A stretch of DNA of 64,000 nt from CAZCTC01 sp964501335 (lineage in GTDB: Bacteria; Chloroflexota; Anaerolineae; B4-G1; SLSP01), in contig CAZCTC010000033.1 of the NCBI GenBank assembly GCA_964501335.1, positions 1-64,000 of the forward strand, in the 5' to 3' direction. Shown piece after piece: positions 51,053 to 59,909 of the stretch. Position numbers and translations under genes: made by a program. Position 1 is the first letter of the stretch, and the number at the start of each line of letters is the position of its first letter. The notes below the pieces were generated by a model, which was not told where the DNA came from, ran no database searches, and saw only the letters and a program-made list of their open reading frames with translations.

Positions 51053-51934
51053 ATGGTGAAGGATTTGTATTCTCAACTGGCAACGCGATCTGTGGATGAT
51101 TTGTTAGAAATATCCTGGCGTTTGAGTCGTAGGATTATTGAAATTACAACCCGGGCTGGTTCTGGTCATCCTTCCAGTTCGTTGTCTGCCATTGATATTT
51201 TAACGGCGTTGTATTTGGGGGGCATTTTGGTGTATGACCCTTTACATCCCGGCTGGCGCGAGCGGGATCGTTTTATTATGAGTAAAGGGCATGCGGCTCC
51301 TGGATTGTATGCCGTGTTGGCCGAAGCCGGATACTTCAATGGGGGGCTGTTGGATTCTTTGCGGTGTTTGGGGAGCCCTTTAGAGGGCCATCCTAATATG
51401 CGACGACTTCCGGGTGTGGAGGCTTCGACGGGATCTTTGGGGCAGGGATTGTCGATAGGATTGGGCCATGCTCTGGCGGGCAGAATCGATGGTTTATCCT
51501 ATCGGGTTTATGTGATGATTGGCGATGGGGAGAGTGAGGAGGGGCAAATCTGGGAAGCCGCTATGGCCGCCGCCAGTTATCGTGTGGATCATCTGATTGC
51601 CATTTTGGATTATAACCGTTATCAACAAAGCGGCTCGGTCGCGCAGGTGATGCCGGCGTTGGTTCCCGTGGCGGATAAGTGGCGGGCTTTTGGCTGGGAT
51701 GTACGTGAAGTTGAGGGGCATGATCTGAATGCATTGTTACAGGCATTTAATGAAATGAAAGCTGTAACCGGACAGCCTCAGATGTTGATTGCGCATACTT
51801 CAAAAGGTAAGGGGCTTTCCGTTTTTGAAGCAGATCCTGCGAGCCATAAGCATGGAGTGGCTTTGAATCCTCAGGAAGCTGAAGCTGCGTTGGTTGAATT
51901 AGATATCCGGTATGCGGAAAAGCGAGGTAAGTGA
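51053..51934 (+). CDS. Transketolase N-terminal (ThDP-binding) subunit, 293 aa
   Basis: First half of a split transketolase. SGHPSSSLSAIDILTALY, the ThDP motif GDGESEEGQIWEAAMAAAS and SKGKGLS give the pyrophosphate-binding half. The ATG with AGGAGGAGTGGGG upstream is preferred to the in-frame GTG at 51020. It is followed at once by the C-terminal subunit and probably works only with it. Its role beside the full-length transketolase at 39132 is unclear; a sugar-metabolism or isoprenoid variant is possible. Confidence 0.9.
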   Translation: MVKDLYSQLATRSVDDLLEISWRLSRRIIEITTRAGSGHPSSSLSAIDILTALYLGGILVYDPLHPGWRERDRFIMSKGHAAPGLYAVLAEAGYFNGGLLDSLRCLGSPLEGHPNMRRLPGVEASTGSLGQGLSIGLGHALAGRIDGLSYRVYVMIGDGESEEGQIWEAAMAAASYRVDHLIAILDYNRYQQSGSVAQVMPALVPVADKWRAFGWDVREVEGHDLNALLQAFNEMKAVTGQPQMLIAHTSKGKGLSVFEADPASHKHGVALNPQEAEAALVELDIRYAEKRGK

Positions 51935-51935
51935 G

Positions 51936-52898
51936 ATGGAATTGGGCAAGTCGATCGGGTTAAACCTGGGACCAGCTACACGAGATGCTTTTGGGCGGGA
52001 ATTACAGGCATTGGGGCATGTTCATAAGCGGTTGGTGGTAGTGGATGGGGATGTTTCGAATTCAACCCGGACAGAATACTTCGCTCAGGAATTTCCTGAG
52101 CGGTTTTTCAATGTGGGGATTGCTGAAAGCAATCTGATTGGAGTTGCGGCTGGATTGGCTGCGTCGGGGAAAATAGCTGTGGCTGCCGGTTTTGCAGTTT
52201 TTTTGCTGTGCAATGCTTATGAACAGATCCGGATGGGGGTGGCATTTCCCGAACTTGACGTCAAACTGGTGGGGTCTCATAGTGGAATCAGCATCGGAGA
52301 AGATGGCCCCAGTCAGATGGCGATTGAGGATCTGGCCCTTGCTTTGGCTTTGCCGGGGGTAGCGGTGTTAGTGCCGGCGGATGCTTATGCGACCCGGGCA
52401 GCTACGCGGGCTATGATGTTGTATCCCGGGCCGGTTTATTTGCGTACGGGGCGGCCCACGGTTCCTTTGATTTATCCGGCCGATATGAATTTTGAGATCG
52501 GGAAAGCCAATTTACTGCGGCAGGGAGATGCTGCGACTGTGATTGTTTGTGGATTGATGGTTGCCGCAGCCTTAGAAGCTGCCGATCGGTTGAGTCGGGA
52601 GGGAATTGAAATTCGGGTTCTGGATATGCACACTTTAAAGCCGTTGGATCGGGTTGCGATTGAAGCTGCTGCCCGTGAGACGGGGGCGATTGTCACTGCG
52701 GAGGAACATTTGTTACAGGGGGGATTGGGGGCGGTTGTATCTCAGGTTGTCGTGGAAACTTATCCCGTTCCGATAGCCAGTGTGGGTATCCAAGATCGTT
52801 ATGCGGAATCGGGGAGTCCGGAAGCATTATTGGAAGCTTATGGATTGACTTCGTTGCATATTGAGGCTGCTGTGCGGCAGGTTTTACCGTTACGGTGA
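51936..52898 (+). CDS. Transketolase C-terminal subunit, 320 aa
   Basis: Pyrimidine-binding and C-terminal domains of the split transketolase. RFFNVGIAESNLIGVAAGLA contains the catalytic Glu, and SHSGISIGEDGPSQMAIEDL plus MHTLKPLD follow. The ATG lies one base after the stop of the N-terminal gene, with GAGGTAAGTGAG upstream. Similar split pairs act in carbohydrate or DOXP-like reactions; the substrate is not clear from sequence. Confidence 0.9.
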   Translation: MELGKSIGLNLGPATRDAFGRELQALGHVHKRLVVVDGDVSNSTRTEYFAQEFPERFFNVGIAESNLIGVAAGLAASGKIAVAAGFAVFLLCNAYEQIRMGVAFPELDVKLVGSHSGISIGEDGPSQMAIEDLALALALPGVAVLVPADAYATRAATRAMMLYPGPVYLRTGRPTVPLIYPADMNFEIGKANLLRQGDAATVIVCGLMVAAALEAADRLSREGIEIRVLDMHTLKPLDRVAIEAAARETGAIVTAEEHLLQGGLGAVVSQVVVETYPVPIASVGIQDRYAESGSPEALLEAYGLTSLHIEAAVRQVLPLR

Positions 52899-52905
52899 AA
52901 TTGAC

Positions 52906-52933
52906 TTGAGGGATAACATTTTGCTGGTATACT
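52906..52933 (+). promoter_or_regulatory. Promoter of the SIMPL gene
   Basis: TTGAGG (52906-52911), 16-bp spacer, TATACT (52928-52933). The leader to the ATG at 53038 is about 98 nt. Confidence 0.6.
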
Positions 52934-53037
52934 GATTTAGAGTTGTCGGGCTGGATTTATCCGGCGGCGCTTCTGATTGGAAAGTTCTCCCGCCAGAATG
53001 CGGGGATCCTCAAATTTTCTCTCAGGAGGGAATCATC

Positions 53038-53802
53038 ATGAAACAACATAACGGGCGTGGACGCTGGATTTTGGAATTGGTGTTGATTGCAAGCTTATTG
53101 TTGTTATCGGGGTGCACTTTGGGAATGGAGGAAGATCCGGTTCAGTCGGAGGCTCCCACAGCTGCGGCGAGTGAAACTGCAGTGCCGTCGAAGGAAGTGG
53201 GGATGATCCATGTGTCGGGGGTGGGGGCGATTTCGGTAAAACCGGATCTGGCTATCGTGACCCTGGGTGTGCAAACGGAAGCGCCCAGCGCTACGGAAGC
53301 TATGACCAATGTCAACAGCCAGATGGATACAATCGTGGCTTTCCTTAAAGGGGAAGGATTGAACGATGCTGATATTAAAACGCAGCAGGTGGAGTTGACC
53401 CCACGCTATCGTGAATCTCGAAATGGCGTTGCTCAAATTGTCGGTTATGGAGCTTCCACCATTATGGAAGTGCAGGTGAAGGATTTAAAGAATTTGGGGA
53501 CTTTTTTGGATAAGATCGTGCAAGCCGGCGGAAATCAAATTCAGGGGATTCGTTTTGAGCTGGTAAATTCGGAGGATGCCTTGGATCAGGCCCGAGGGAA
53601 AGCCTGGGAGAATGCATTGCGTCGGGCAGAGGTGCTGGCTCAGAAAGCCGGCGCGACTTTGGGGACAGTGACTGAGATTACGGAGACGAATGTGATGCCG
53701 TTTAGCCGGGCTGCGACGGCGGAAAATGCAAGTGTTTCGGTGATGCCGGGAATGCAGACTGTGCAGGTTGAAATTCAGGTAACCTGGGTGTTGATGAAAT
53801 AA
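53038..53802 (+). CDS. SIMPL (DUF541) domain lipoprotein, 254 aa
   Basis: Signal peptide with a lipobox (ASLLLLSGC) followed by an Ala/Glu/Pro-rich linker and a SIMPL/DUF541 domain: IHVSGVGAISVKPDLAIVTL starts the fold, then repeated helix-strand units. Such proteins (for example Oxidative-stress-linked BP26/YggE) form ring oligomers with a poorly known envelope or stress role. Exported and membrane-anchored. GGAGGGAATC precedes the ATG. Confidence 0.88.
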   Translation: MKQHNGRGRWILELVLIASLLLLSGCTLGMEEDPVQSEAPTAAASETAVPSKEVGMIHVSGVGAISVKPDLAIVTLGVQTEAPSATEAMTNVNSQMDTIVAFLKGEGLNDADIKTQQVELTPRYRESRNGVAQIVGYGASTIMEVQVKDLKNLGTFLDKIVQAGGNQIQGIRFELVNSEDALDQARGKAWENALRRAEVLAQKAGATLGTVTEITETNVMPFSRAATAENASVSVMPGMQTVQVEIQVTWVLMK

Positions 53803-53821
53803 CGTCTGGGGGGAGCGGGAT

Positions 53822-53857
53822 AAGGTTGGAAGCATGTCCATTTATGCTTCCAACCTT
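53822..53857. terminator. Bidirectional terminator
   Basis: AAGGTTGGAAGCAT pairs with ATGCTTCCAACCTT, followed by GTTGTTTTC, between the convergent SIMPL and EamA genes. Confidence 0.8.
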
Positions 53858-53869
53858 GTTGTTTTCAGG

Positions 53870-54754
53870 TCAGGCTAAACTGAGTGTGATCAGGCCTGCA
53901 ACGATTAAACCGGCGCCGGTTAGCTTGATGGAGGTGAGTTTTTCACCGAATAGAAGGGTAGAAAGAATCAACACAAAGAGTGGGGTGACTTCGCTGACGG
54001 CTTTGACCAGTGCTGCGTTGCCCAGATCGACTGCGTAGAGAAAGGCCAACCATTGGGCAATTACAAAGAAGCTGCGCCCGGCAGCCAGAACCAACCGGCG
54101 GGGAGTAATCCAATGCAGGTCAGGGCGCAGCATCATTGCGCTGAATCCTGCAATTAAAGGCGCTCGAATGTAATAGTAGCTAAAGGGATTTGCCAGATTG
54201 AAGTTTAAGATGTATTTGACCAGATAGACGCTGGATCCAAAGAGAAAAGCTGATAATAGGGGCATCAACATGGGATAAAAGGCGGCCTGCCTTGTTTGTG
54301 CAGGCTGCTTTGTTGTTTTGTTGAGGTTGCGGCTGAGCAAGATGATGCCGGCACAGGTGAGGAGCAGTCCGATGATATTTGCCGGCGATAGTTGGTTATG
54401 CCCGGGCGTGCCGAAGAAGGGCAGCAACAACAGGGTAAAAATGGGTGAGGTTGCCAGAAGGGCTGAGGCTGTGCCGGTATCGTTGATTTCAAAGGCTTTG
54501 AAATAACATAAGTTGGCTCCGGCGTCCAAAATAGAGGCTCCGAGCAGGCAGACCCAGGTTAAAGGAGTGGCGTGGATTTGAAGGAATAAGGGGGCGAAAG
54601 GGGTCAGTACCAGAAAAATTATAAGAAAGTTGATGCTGACATAATCGCGAGCGGTGGCAAATTTCAATACATAACGAACGGTTAGATTCGTACCCGCTCC
54701 CGTGATTGCCGCAATCAGGGCTAACAACAGCGGAAAGTTAGTCGCTCCCGGCAT
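53870..54754 (-). CDS. EamA/DMT-family transporter, 294 aa
   Basis: Ten-helix drug/metabolite transporter with two EamA repeats; the second repeat (LVLAAGRSFFVIAQWLAFLY and VSEVTPLFVLILSTLLFGEK) has the family's conserved E. Substrate unknown: amino acids or nucleotide metabolites are typical. Last gene of a minus-strand operon with the two FHA genes; it starts one base after the preceding stop. Confidence 0.88.
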   Translation of the reverse strand: MPGATNFPLLLALIAAITGAGTNLTVRYVLKFATARDYVSINFLIIFLVLTPFAPLFLQIHATPLTWVCLLGASILDAGANLCYFKAFEINDTGTASALLATSPIFTLLLLPFFGTPGHNQLSPANIIGLLLTCAGIILLSRNLNKTTKQPAQTRQAAFYPMLMPLLSAFLFGSSVYLVKYILNFNLANPFSYYYIRAPLIAGFSAMMLRPDLHWITPRRLVLAAGRSFFVIAQWLAFLYAVDLGNAALVKAVSEVTPLFVLILSTLLFGEKLTSIKLTGAGLIVAGLITLSLA

Positions 54755-54755
54755 C

Positions 54756-55214
54756 TTATGCAGTTAGATCTGGTGTCTCCGGCGCTGACTCTTGATTGAG
54801 TTGGAAGCGCAGGATGCTTTCTCCGATTCGGATACGATCCCCTGATGCCAGTGCGCGAGGGCGGTGGAGACGTTCTTCATTAAGATAGGTGCCATTGTGG
54901 CTTTCTAAATCTTCCAGCCACCATTGACCTTCACGCCATAGCAACAGGGTGTGATGAGCTGAGGCAAAAGGATCATGCAGGATAAGATCATTACCCTCGG
55001 CCCGCCCGACAGCAGTGACCGGATGGAGTTGCAATAACTGCCCGGTGTCGATACCGGCTTCAACATGGAGGGTCGCTGCTGAGAATTGCAGATCGGTTGT
55101 CAGGATTCCTTTTTGCAATTCTTTCCAAAGAGTGTAAAGAATTACGCCCAGGAACGCGTAAAGCAGAAGCGCCAGGAAGAAACGTAGGATTAGTAATATT
55201 TCAGCCATATTCAA
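54756..55214 (-). CDS. FHA-domain protein with membrane anchor, 152 aa
   Basis: N-terminal membrane helix (EILLILRFFLALLLYAFLGV) then an FHA phosphothreonine-binding domain with the VGRAEGNDLILHDPFASAHH, SHNGTYLN and G-D-RIRIG residues in place. Such proteins read kinase signals near the membrane; no kinase gene is in this operon. It overlaps the preceding FhaA-like gene by 4 nt (ATGA). Confidence 0.9.
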   Translation of the reverse strand: MNMAEILLILRFFLALLLYAFLGVILYTLWKELQKGILTTDLQFSAATLHVEAGIDTGQLLQLHPVTAVGRAEGNDLILHDPFASAHHTLLLWREGQWWLEDLESHNGTYLNEERLHRPRALASGDRIRIGESILRFQLNQESAPETPDLTA

Positions 55215-55981
55215 TGTGATGAGGGGTAGGGCTCCGTGCCTCCACTTGGATGTGAGGGCTTTTCTGAATCGTTTTCTGCATAAAGCAGCTCGAACCCAGA
55301 GAGGGAGATGAGATCTCCGGGACGGAGAACTATTTCCTGGATCTGAAAGCCGTTGACACTGGTTCCGCCGCGGCTGCCTAAATCCTGGAGGATATAACGG
55401 TGATAGCGATATCGTAACTGGGCATGGTATCGGGATACCCGGTTGTCTTCGATGATGAGGTCATTGTCGAGGGCCCGCCCAATACGGACCAAACTTTGTT
55501 GGAGGTCAAAGGTACGCTGCCCACGGATAATCAAATAGGCAAGATATCTTTGTGGGAGTGGTTTAGAACTCTCGAGGGAGGGTTCCATGTCCTGAGTTCC
55601 CGTGTTTTGTTGATTGGCCTGTATGGGGGCGATGCGCACACTGTGAGGGGCCAGCCCGGGATCTCCCTGTAGAGAAAAGGCCGGAATTTCTCTTAGTCGC
55701 AGTCCCAGCCGGCCGGCCAGGCGTTTGAGGGCTACGGCCAGTTCGTTTTCGATATGCGGATGGTGAGATCGTAGAGCATAGAGGTCTTCGGGATGTAAGA
55801 TGATAGTGTAACGCCCGGGGACTTCTGAGAGTCCATCTGTGCCGGGGTGCTCGCCATCTTCCATCGCCCGTACCAGGCGAGTGGCAACTTCTTGGGGAAG
55901 TAACCGTCCGGCAAAGAGCCGGACAAAAGGTTCTTCTACCAATTGCTCAATCCAGGTTTCGAGCCGGTCGAGCTTGTTCAT
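55211..55981 (-). CDS. FhaA-like protein (DUF3662 + FHA), 256 aa
   Basis: DUF3662 domain at the N-terminus (LDRLETWIEQLVEEPFVRLF, LLPQEVATRLVRAMEDGE) and a C-terminal FHA domain (RIGRALDNDLIIEDNRVSRY, DLGSRGGTSVNG). This is the arrangement of FhaA, a partner of Ser/Thr kinases and cell-wall proteins such as MviN/MurJ in Actinobacteria. The ATG at 55981 lies 7 nt after a TATAAT box, so the mRNA is probably leaderless; an upstream in-frame start has no support. A murJ gene is 7 kb away in this window. Confidence 0.9.
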   Translation of the reverse strand: MNKLDRLETWIEQLVEEPFVRLFAGRLLPQEVATRLVRAMEDGEHPGTDGLSEVPGRYTIILHPEDLYALRSHHPHIENELAVALKRLAGRLGLRLREIPAFSLQGDPGLAPHSVRIAPIQANQQNTGTQDMEPSLESSKPLPQRYLAYLIIRGQRTFDLQQSLVRIGRALDNDLIIEDNRVSRYHAQLRYRYHRYILQDLGSRGGTSVNGFQIQEIVLRPGDLISLSGFELLYAENDSEKPSHPSGGTEPYPSSH

Positions 55982-55988
55982 AGATGGG

Positions 55989-56016
55989 ATTATACCCAGA
56001 TTTTCACCGCATGCAA
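55989..56016 (-). promoter_or_regulatory. Leaderless promoter of the FhaA operon
   Basis: On the minus strand TTGCAT (56016-56011), 16-bp spacer, TATAAT (55994-55989); the ATG at 55981 is where transcription should begin. A divergent TATAAT at 56048-56053 serves the next gene. Confidence 0.7.
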
Positions 56017-56047
56017 AAGCGTGCGCTGCCGAGTAAATTATTTGCGG

Positions 56048-56053
56048 TATAAT
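56048..56053 (+). promoter_or_regulatory. -10 box of the fusion gene, likely leaderless
   Basis: TATAAT at 56048-56053 with only 7 nt to the ATG at 56061; the in-frame ATG at 56052 lies inside this box. No clear -35 box. Confidence 0.5.
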
Positions 56054-56060
56054 GGCCCTT

Positions 56061-59000
56061 ATGCTTCGAAAACCACAATTTACTTTTTTCATGGCGGTTG
56101 TGTTGTTGTTCGTTGCCGTTCTGGGCGGGATTCAATGGAATGCCCGCTGGAATTTCCTCACCCGGGGAATCCCCCAAGGGTTTTCTGAACCGATTGCCGA
56201 TACTGCTTTGCCTTCAGGTTGTGTCAATGCTTCATTGGAGCAATATGAAGGAGAACGGTTGGACTGGGCGTTGGGGTTGATCCACAATGGCGGTTTTGCC
56301 TGGGTGCGCCAACATTTCCCCTGGAAAGAGATTGAACCGGAGTCGGGACATTATGAGTGGGATCGTTGGGATCGAGTCGTAACCCGGTTGCGAGATTCTG
56401 GATTAAAGACAGTCGCCGTGTTGGATGCGGCACCGGAATGGGTTGGCAATCCTCCTGATCCTCAATTGTTTGCGCAGTATGCTCGCCGGGTTGCCGGACG
56501 GTATGGGGATTCAATTACCTACTATCAGATCTGGCACAATCCCAATCTGGGCAGTGCCTGGAACGGCAAGGCTGATGCTGCGGCTTATACTCAATTGCTG
56601 GCGGCCGCTGCTACGGAAATTCGTAAAGCTGATCCTGATGCCAGGATCGTGTTGGGGAGTCTGGCGCCGAATGTTGAGGCCGGGCCGCAGAATTTTTCAG
56701 AAGCTCTTTTTTTGGAGATGTTGTATGCCAACGGGGCTCAAAACTATTTTGATGTAGTTTCGGTGCAACCGTATGGTTTTTATACCGGGCCGGAGGATCG
56801 TGAAGTCGATTCTAATCTGCTTAACTTTTCCCGGCCGGTTTTGGTGAGGGAATTTTTGGAATCCCATGGCGATGGGGGAAAAGCGATCTGGGCCAGCGAT
56901 TTTGGTTGGAACAGTTTGCCGGAGCAATGGCAGGGGCCGCCTTCGATTTGGGGGAGTGTAGATGAGGCCCAACAGGCGGCTTATACGGTGGGGGCTTTGG
57001 AGCGGGCTGAACGGGAATGGCCCTGGATGGGAGTGTTATGTCTGAACGGTTTTCAGCCGGGGCCGGTAACGGCTGAAGAGCGATCCATTCCTAATGCTGA
57101 GGGGCATTGGGGGTTTGCGTTGATCGGGGCGGATGACAGCCCCCGTCCCCTTTACAGCGCGGTGAAAGAGTGGGCGATTCGTCAATCGAACCATGCCCTG
57201 CCCGGCGTTTGGAATGCGGCGACGGATCGGGCTGTTTTTACCGGGACCTGGACTTTGGGAACGCAGGGAGCCGATATTGGTCAGAGCGGCGATCGGGTGG
57301 CTTTGACCTTTGAGGGTACCGGTGTGGCGTTGACAGTTCGACGGGGGCCCTATCGGGCTTTCCTTTTTGTTACGGTGGATGGACAACCGGCGAATGCGTT
57401 GCCACGGGATGAAAATGGACAGGCTTATGTTGTGTTGTACGATCCGTTGGCGGCTGTGGCTACGGTTCCGCTGGCCGAACACCTCCCTTATGGCGTTCAC
57501 ACGGTGGAGGTGGTGGCGGAACGTGGGTGGGGGCAATGGGCCCTGGCTGACTGGCGGGTGGCGGATACTCCTGATGCAGGTACCTATCAGGGTGGCGTGA
57601 GCATTTTTATCACGCTGGGTTGTGTGAGTTTGATTTTAGCGGTAGTGTTGGGATCTCGATTGCCCTGGTTAAGTTATCGTCGGCGTCTCAATGGACATTT
57701 CAATCGTCTTTCTCATGGGAGTCAGGTGGTTTTGGCGACGCTGACGGGGGTTATTTTCCTTTTTTCCTCGTGGAGCGTATGGATGCAGGGGGCCTTCCGC
57801 CGATTGGGGGATGGTGCCGGATTGAGCGCGGTCCTGTTGGCGGCAATCTTCTTTTACTTCTCGCCCTGGTTGGTTGTAACTGTCGGCAGTGGGTTGGTGC
57901 TGGCGCTGTTGGTTTTCCTGCGGCCGGATTTGGGGTTGGCTTTGGTCATTGCGGCAGCTCCGTTTCATGTCCATCCGCTTTCTCTGTTGGGACGTTCTTT
58001 TTCTTTGTCTGAACTGGTTTTGATTCCGACGTTGGGGGGCTGGGCGGCTCAGATGGCCGAGGAATGGCGCCAGCGTTGGGCTACAGGAGTGAAGATCCGT
58101 TGGTTGAGTGGTATTTTTTCTTTGCCGACGCTGGCCTTTTGTGTGGTCGCGATTGCATCGACGTTGTTGTCCGTTCACCGACATGAGGCCTTGCGGGAAT
58201 TGCGGTTGGTGGTTCTGGAGCCGGCTTTGTTTTACATGATGCTGGTGACCTTGCCGATGGGCCGCCGGGAGCGCTGGCGGATTGTGGACTTTTTCTTGCT
58301 GGGGGCGGTGCTGGTCGCGGTTCTGGGCTTGTATCAGTATTTTTTCCTCGGCGATGTGATTACGGCAGAGGGGGGCGTTTCGCGGCTGCGCAGTATCTAT
58401 GGATCGCCGAACAATGTGGGGCTCTATTTGGGGCGAGCCTTGCCGTTTTTGCTGGCGGTTGTGTTGTGGAAATCAGAAGCCGGTCAGGTTGCCGGCAATT
58501 GGTGGGCTCAATGGCGATCCGATCCGCGGCGGTTGATCTATTTGATTGTATTGTTTCCGGTTGGGGCTGCGTTGGTGTTGAGTCTGTCCCGGGGGGCGAT
58601 CTTATTGGGAGTGCCGGCCACGTTGGTTACGTTGGGTTTTTTTGCGGGGGGACGTTGGCGCAAAGCTACCCTTGGCGTTTTGGTGGTTTTGGGGTTGGCT
58701 TTGATTCCTTTGTTCAGCAATCCCCGTTTTGCGGCGCTTTTTGATCCCAGCCATGGTACAACTTTTTTGCGGCTGGCGCTCTGGCAAAGTGCCTGGAGCA
58801 TGTTCAAAGACGCGCCTCTTTTTGGCGTGGGGCCGGATAATTTCCTGTACGCTTATCGGACCCGGTACGTTTTGCCTACAGCCTGGGAGGAGTTTAACCT
58901 TTCCCATCCCCATAATTTCTTGTTGGATTTCTCTTCACGGTTGGGAATTTTGGGCCTGGGGGTCTTTTTGTGGTTCCAGGTGCGTTTCTGGCGTTGGGCG

Positions 59001-59222
59001 ATTCCTTTGCGACGGCATAGCGATCTGGTTGTGCGCGTGTTGGCTTTGAGTGCGATGGGGGCCATGGCTGATTTTCTGGCCCATGGATTGGTTGATGCTT
59101 CGTATTTCATTATCGATCTGGCCTATGTGTTTTTTCTGCTCATGGCTGTGATTGAGTGGGGATGGCGGGCGCCGGGAGTGCCGGGGCGGAATGATAAATT
59201 CCAGGAGGGAGGCTCGACATGA
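56061..59222 (+). CDS. Glycosidase-like domain fused to O-antigen ligase, 1053 aa
   Basis: After an N-terminal membrane anchor (FTFFMAVVLLFVAVLGGI), residues about 50-380 form a GH39/GH5-like TIM barrel. Both catalytic glutamates appear replaced: IWHNPNL has N160 where IWNEPNL-type enzymes have Glu, and WASDFGWNS has D280. A beta-sandwich follows (about 400-510), then some ten membrane helices with an O-antigen ligase/Wzy segment (RLRSIYGSPNNVGLYLGRALPF, SLSRGA, HPHNFLLDFSSRLGILG). A polymerase or ligase of a surface glycan is likely, with the barrel as a binding module. It overlaps the next gene by 4 nt. Confidence 0.85.
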   Translation: MLRKPQFTFFMAVVLLFVAVLGGIQWNARWNFLTRGIPQGFSEPIADTALPSGCVNASLEQYEGERLDWALGLIHNGGFAWVRQHFPWKEIEPESGHYEWDRWDRVVTRLRDSGLKTVAVLDAAPEWVGNPPDPQLFAQYARRVAGRYGDSITYYQIWHNPNLGSAWNGKADAAAYTQLLAAAATEIRKADPDARIVLGSLAPNVEAGPQNFSEALFLEMLYANGAQNYFDVVSVQPYGFYTGPEDREVDSNLLNFSRPVLVREFLESHGDGGKAIWASDFGWNSLPEQWQGPPSIWGSVDEAQQAAYTVGALERAEREWPWMGVLCLNGFQPGPVTAEERSIPNAEGHWGFALIGADDSPRPLYSAVKEWAIRQSNHALPGVWNAATDRAVFTGTWTLGTQGADIGQSGDRVALTFEGTGVALTVRRGPYRAFLFVTVDGQPANALPRDENGQAYVVLYDPLAAVATVPLAEHLPYGVHTVEVVAERGWGQWALADWRVADTPDAGTYQGGVSIFITLGCVSLILAVVLGSRLPWLSYRRRLNGHFNRLSHGSQVVLATLTGVIFLFSSWSVWMQGAFRRLGDGAGLSAVLLAAIFFYFSPWLVVTVGSGLVLALLVFLRPDLGLALVIAAAPFHVHPLSLLGRSFSLSELVLIPTLGGWAAQMAEEWRQRWATGVKIRWLSGIFSLPTLAFCVVAIASTLLSVHRHEALRELRLVVLEPALFYMMLVTLPMGRRERWRIVDFFLLGAVLVAVLGLYQYFFLGDVITAEGGVSRLRSIYGSPNNVGLYLGRALPFLLAVVLWKSEAGQVAGNWWAQWRSDPRRLIYLIVLFPVGAALVLSLSRGAILLGVPATLVTLGFFAGGRWRKATLGVLVVLGLALIPLFSNPRFAALFDPSHGTTFLRLALWQSAWSMFKDAPLFGVGPDNFLYAYRTRYVLPTAWEEFNLSHPHNFLLDFSSRLGILGLGVFLWFQVRFWRWAIPLRRHSDLVVRVLALSAMGAMADFLAHGLVDASYFIIDLAYVFFLLMAVIEWGWRAPGVPGRNDKFQEGGST

Positions 59223-59902
59223 AGAAGCAGTGGCAGACGTTGGTGGGGGGAGGGGTGTTGGTTGCGTTGTTGTTGTGTGTGGGCTGGCTGGTGGCGACCT
59301 TGCCCGGTATGCTTAAACCGCCTTCGATTGGCGGGCTTCCTGATTTGCGGCCGCAGATGACGCCGACGATTTATCCCAGTTCTATTACGATTGTCGAACG
59401 GGTGCAAGAATTGAGCCGGTTGGAAACGGCTTCTTATCATATGGAAAAGGTTATCTCGGCTGAGTCGGGCCAGGGACCGTTAGGGTTTCTTTTTGGGGAT
59501 AAATTGTTGTTGATTGCCTATGGAGAGGTCATTGCCGGCGTCGATCTGGGCAAAATTCAGCCGGACGATGTGACGATGACCGATGATGGGACCGCTTATG
59601 TAAAGATGCCGCCTGTAGAAGTTTTTGGGGCGACATTGGATAATCAGCGGACCTATGTTTACGATCGTCGTACCGGGGTTGCCGGGATGAATCAAACGTT
59701 GGAAACGGCCGCGCGGCAGGAGGCTGAAAAGCAGATTCTGCAAGCGGCGTTGGAAGAGGGTGTGATTGAGCAGGCTGAAAAGAATGCCCGCGATGTCATC
59801 CGTTCGTTGTTAATTGCCATGGGAGCCCGGCATGTGGTTTTTGTCGAGGTGATGCCGACGCCGACCACGGTGCCGACCTACACGTTGACCCCCATAAATT
59901 GA
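59219..59902 (+). CDS. DUF4230 family membrane protein, 227 aa
   Basis: N-terminal membrane helix (GGGVLVALLLCVGWLVATLP) and a soluble DUF4230 domain with IVERVQELSRLETASYHMEK, AYGEVIAGVDLGKIQPDDV and the VKMPPVEVFGATLDN segment. Function unknown. It is co-transcribed with the preceding fusion gene (ATGA overlap); TruD follows 7 bp later, so all three may be one unit. Confidence 0.88.
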   Translation: MKKQWQTLVGGGVLVALLLCVGWLVATLPGMLKPPSIGGLPDLRPQMTPTIYPSSITIVERVQELSRLETASYHMEKVISAESGQGPLGFLFGDKLLLIAYGEVIAGVDLGKIQPDDVTMTDDGTAYVKMPPVEVFGATLDNQRTYVYDRRTGVAGMNQTLETAARQEAEKQILQAALEEGVIEQAEKNARDVIRSLLIAMGARHVVFVEVMPTPTTVPTYTLTPIN

Positions 59903-59909
59903 GGAGTTC

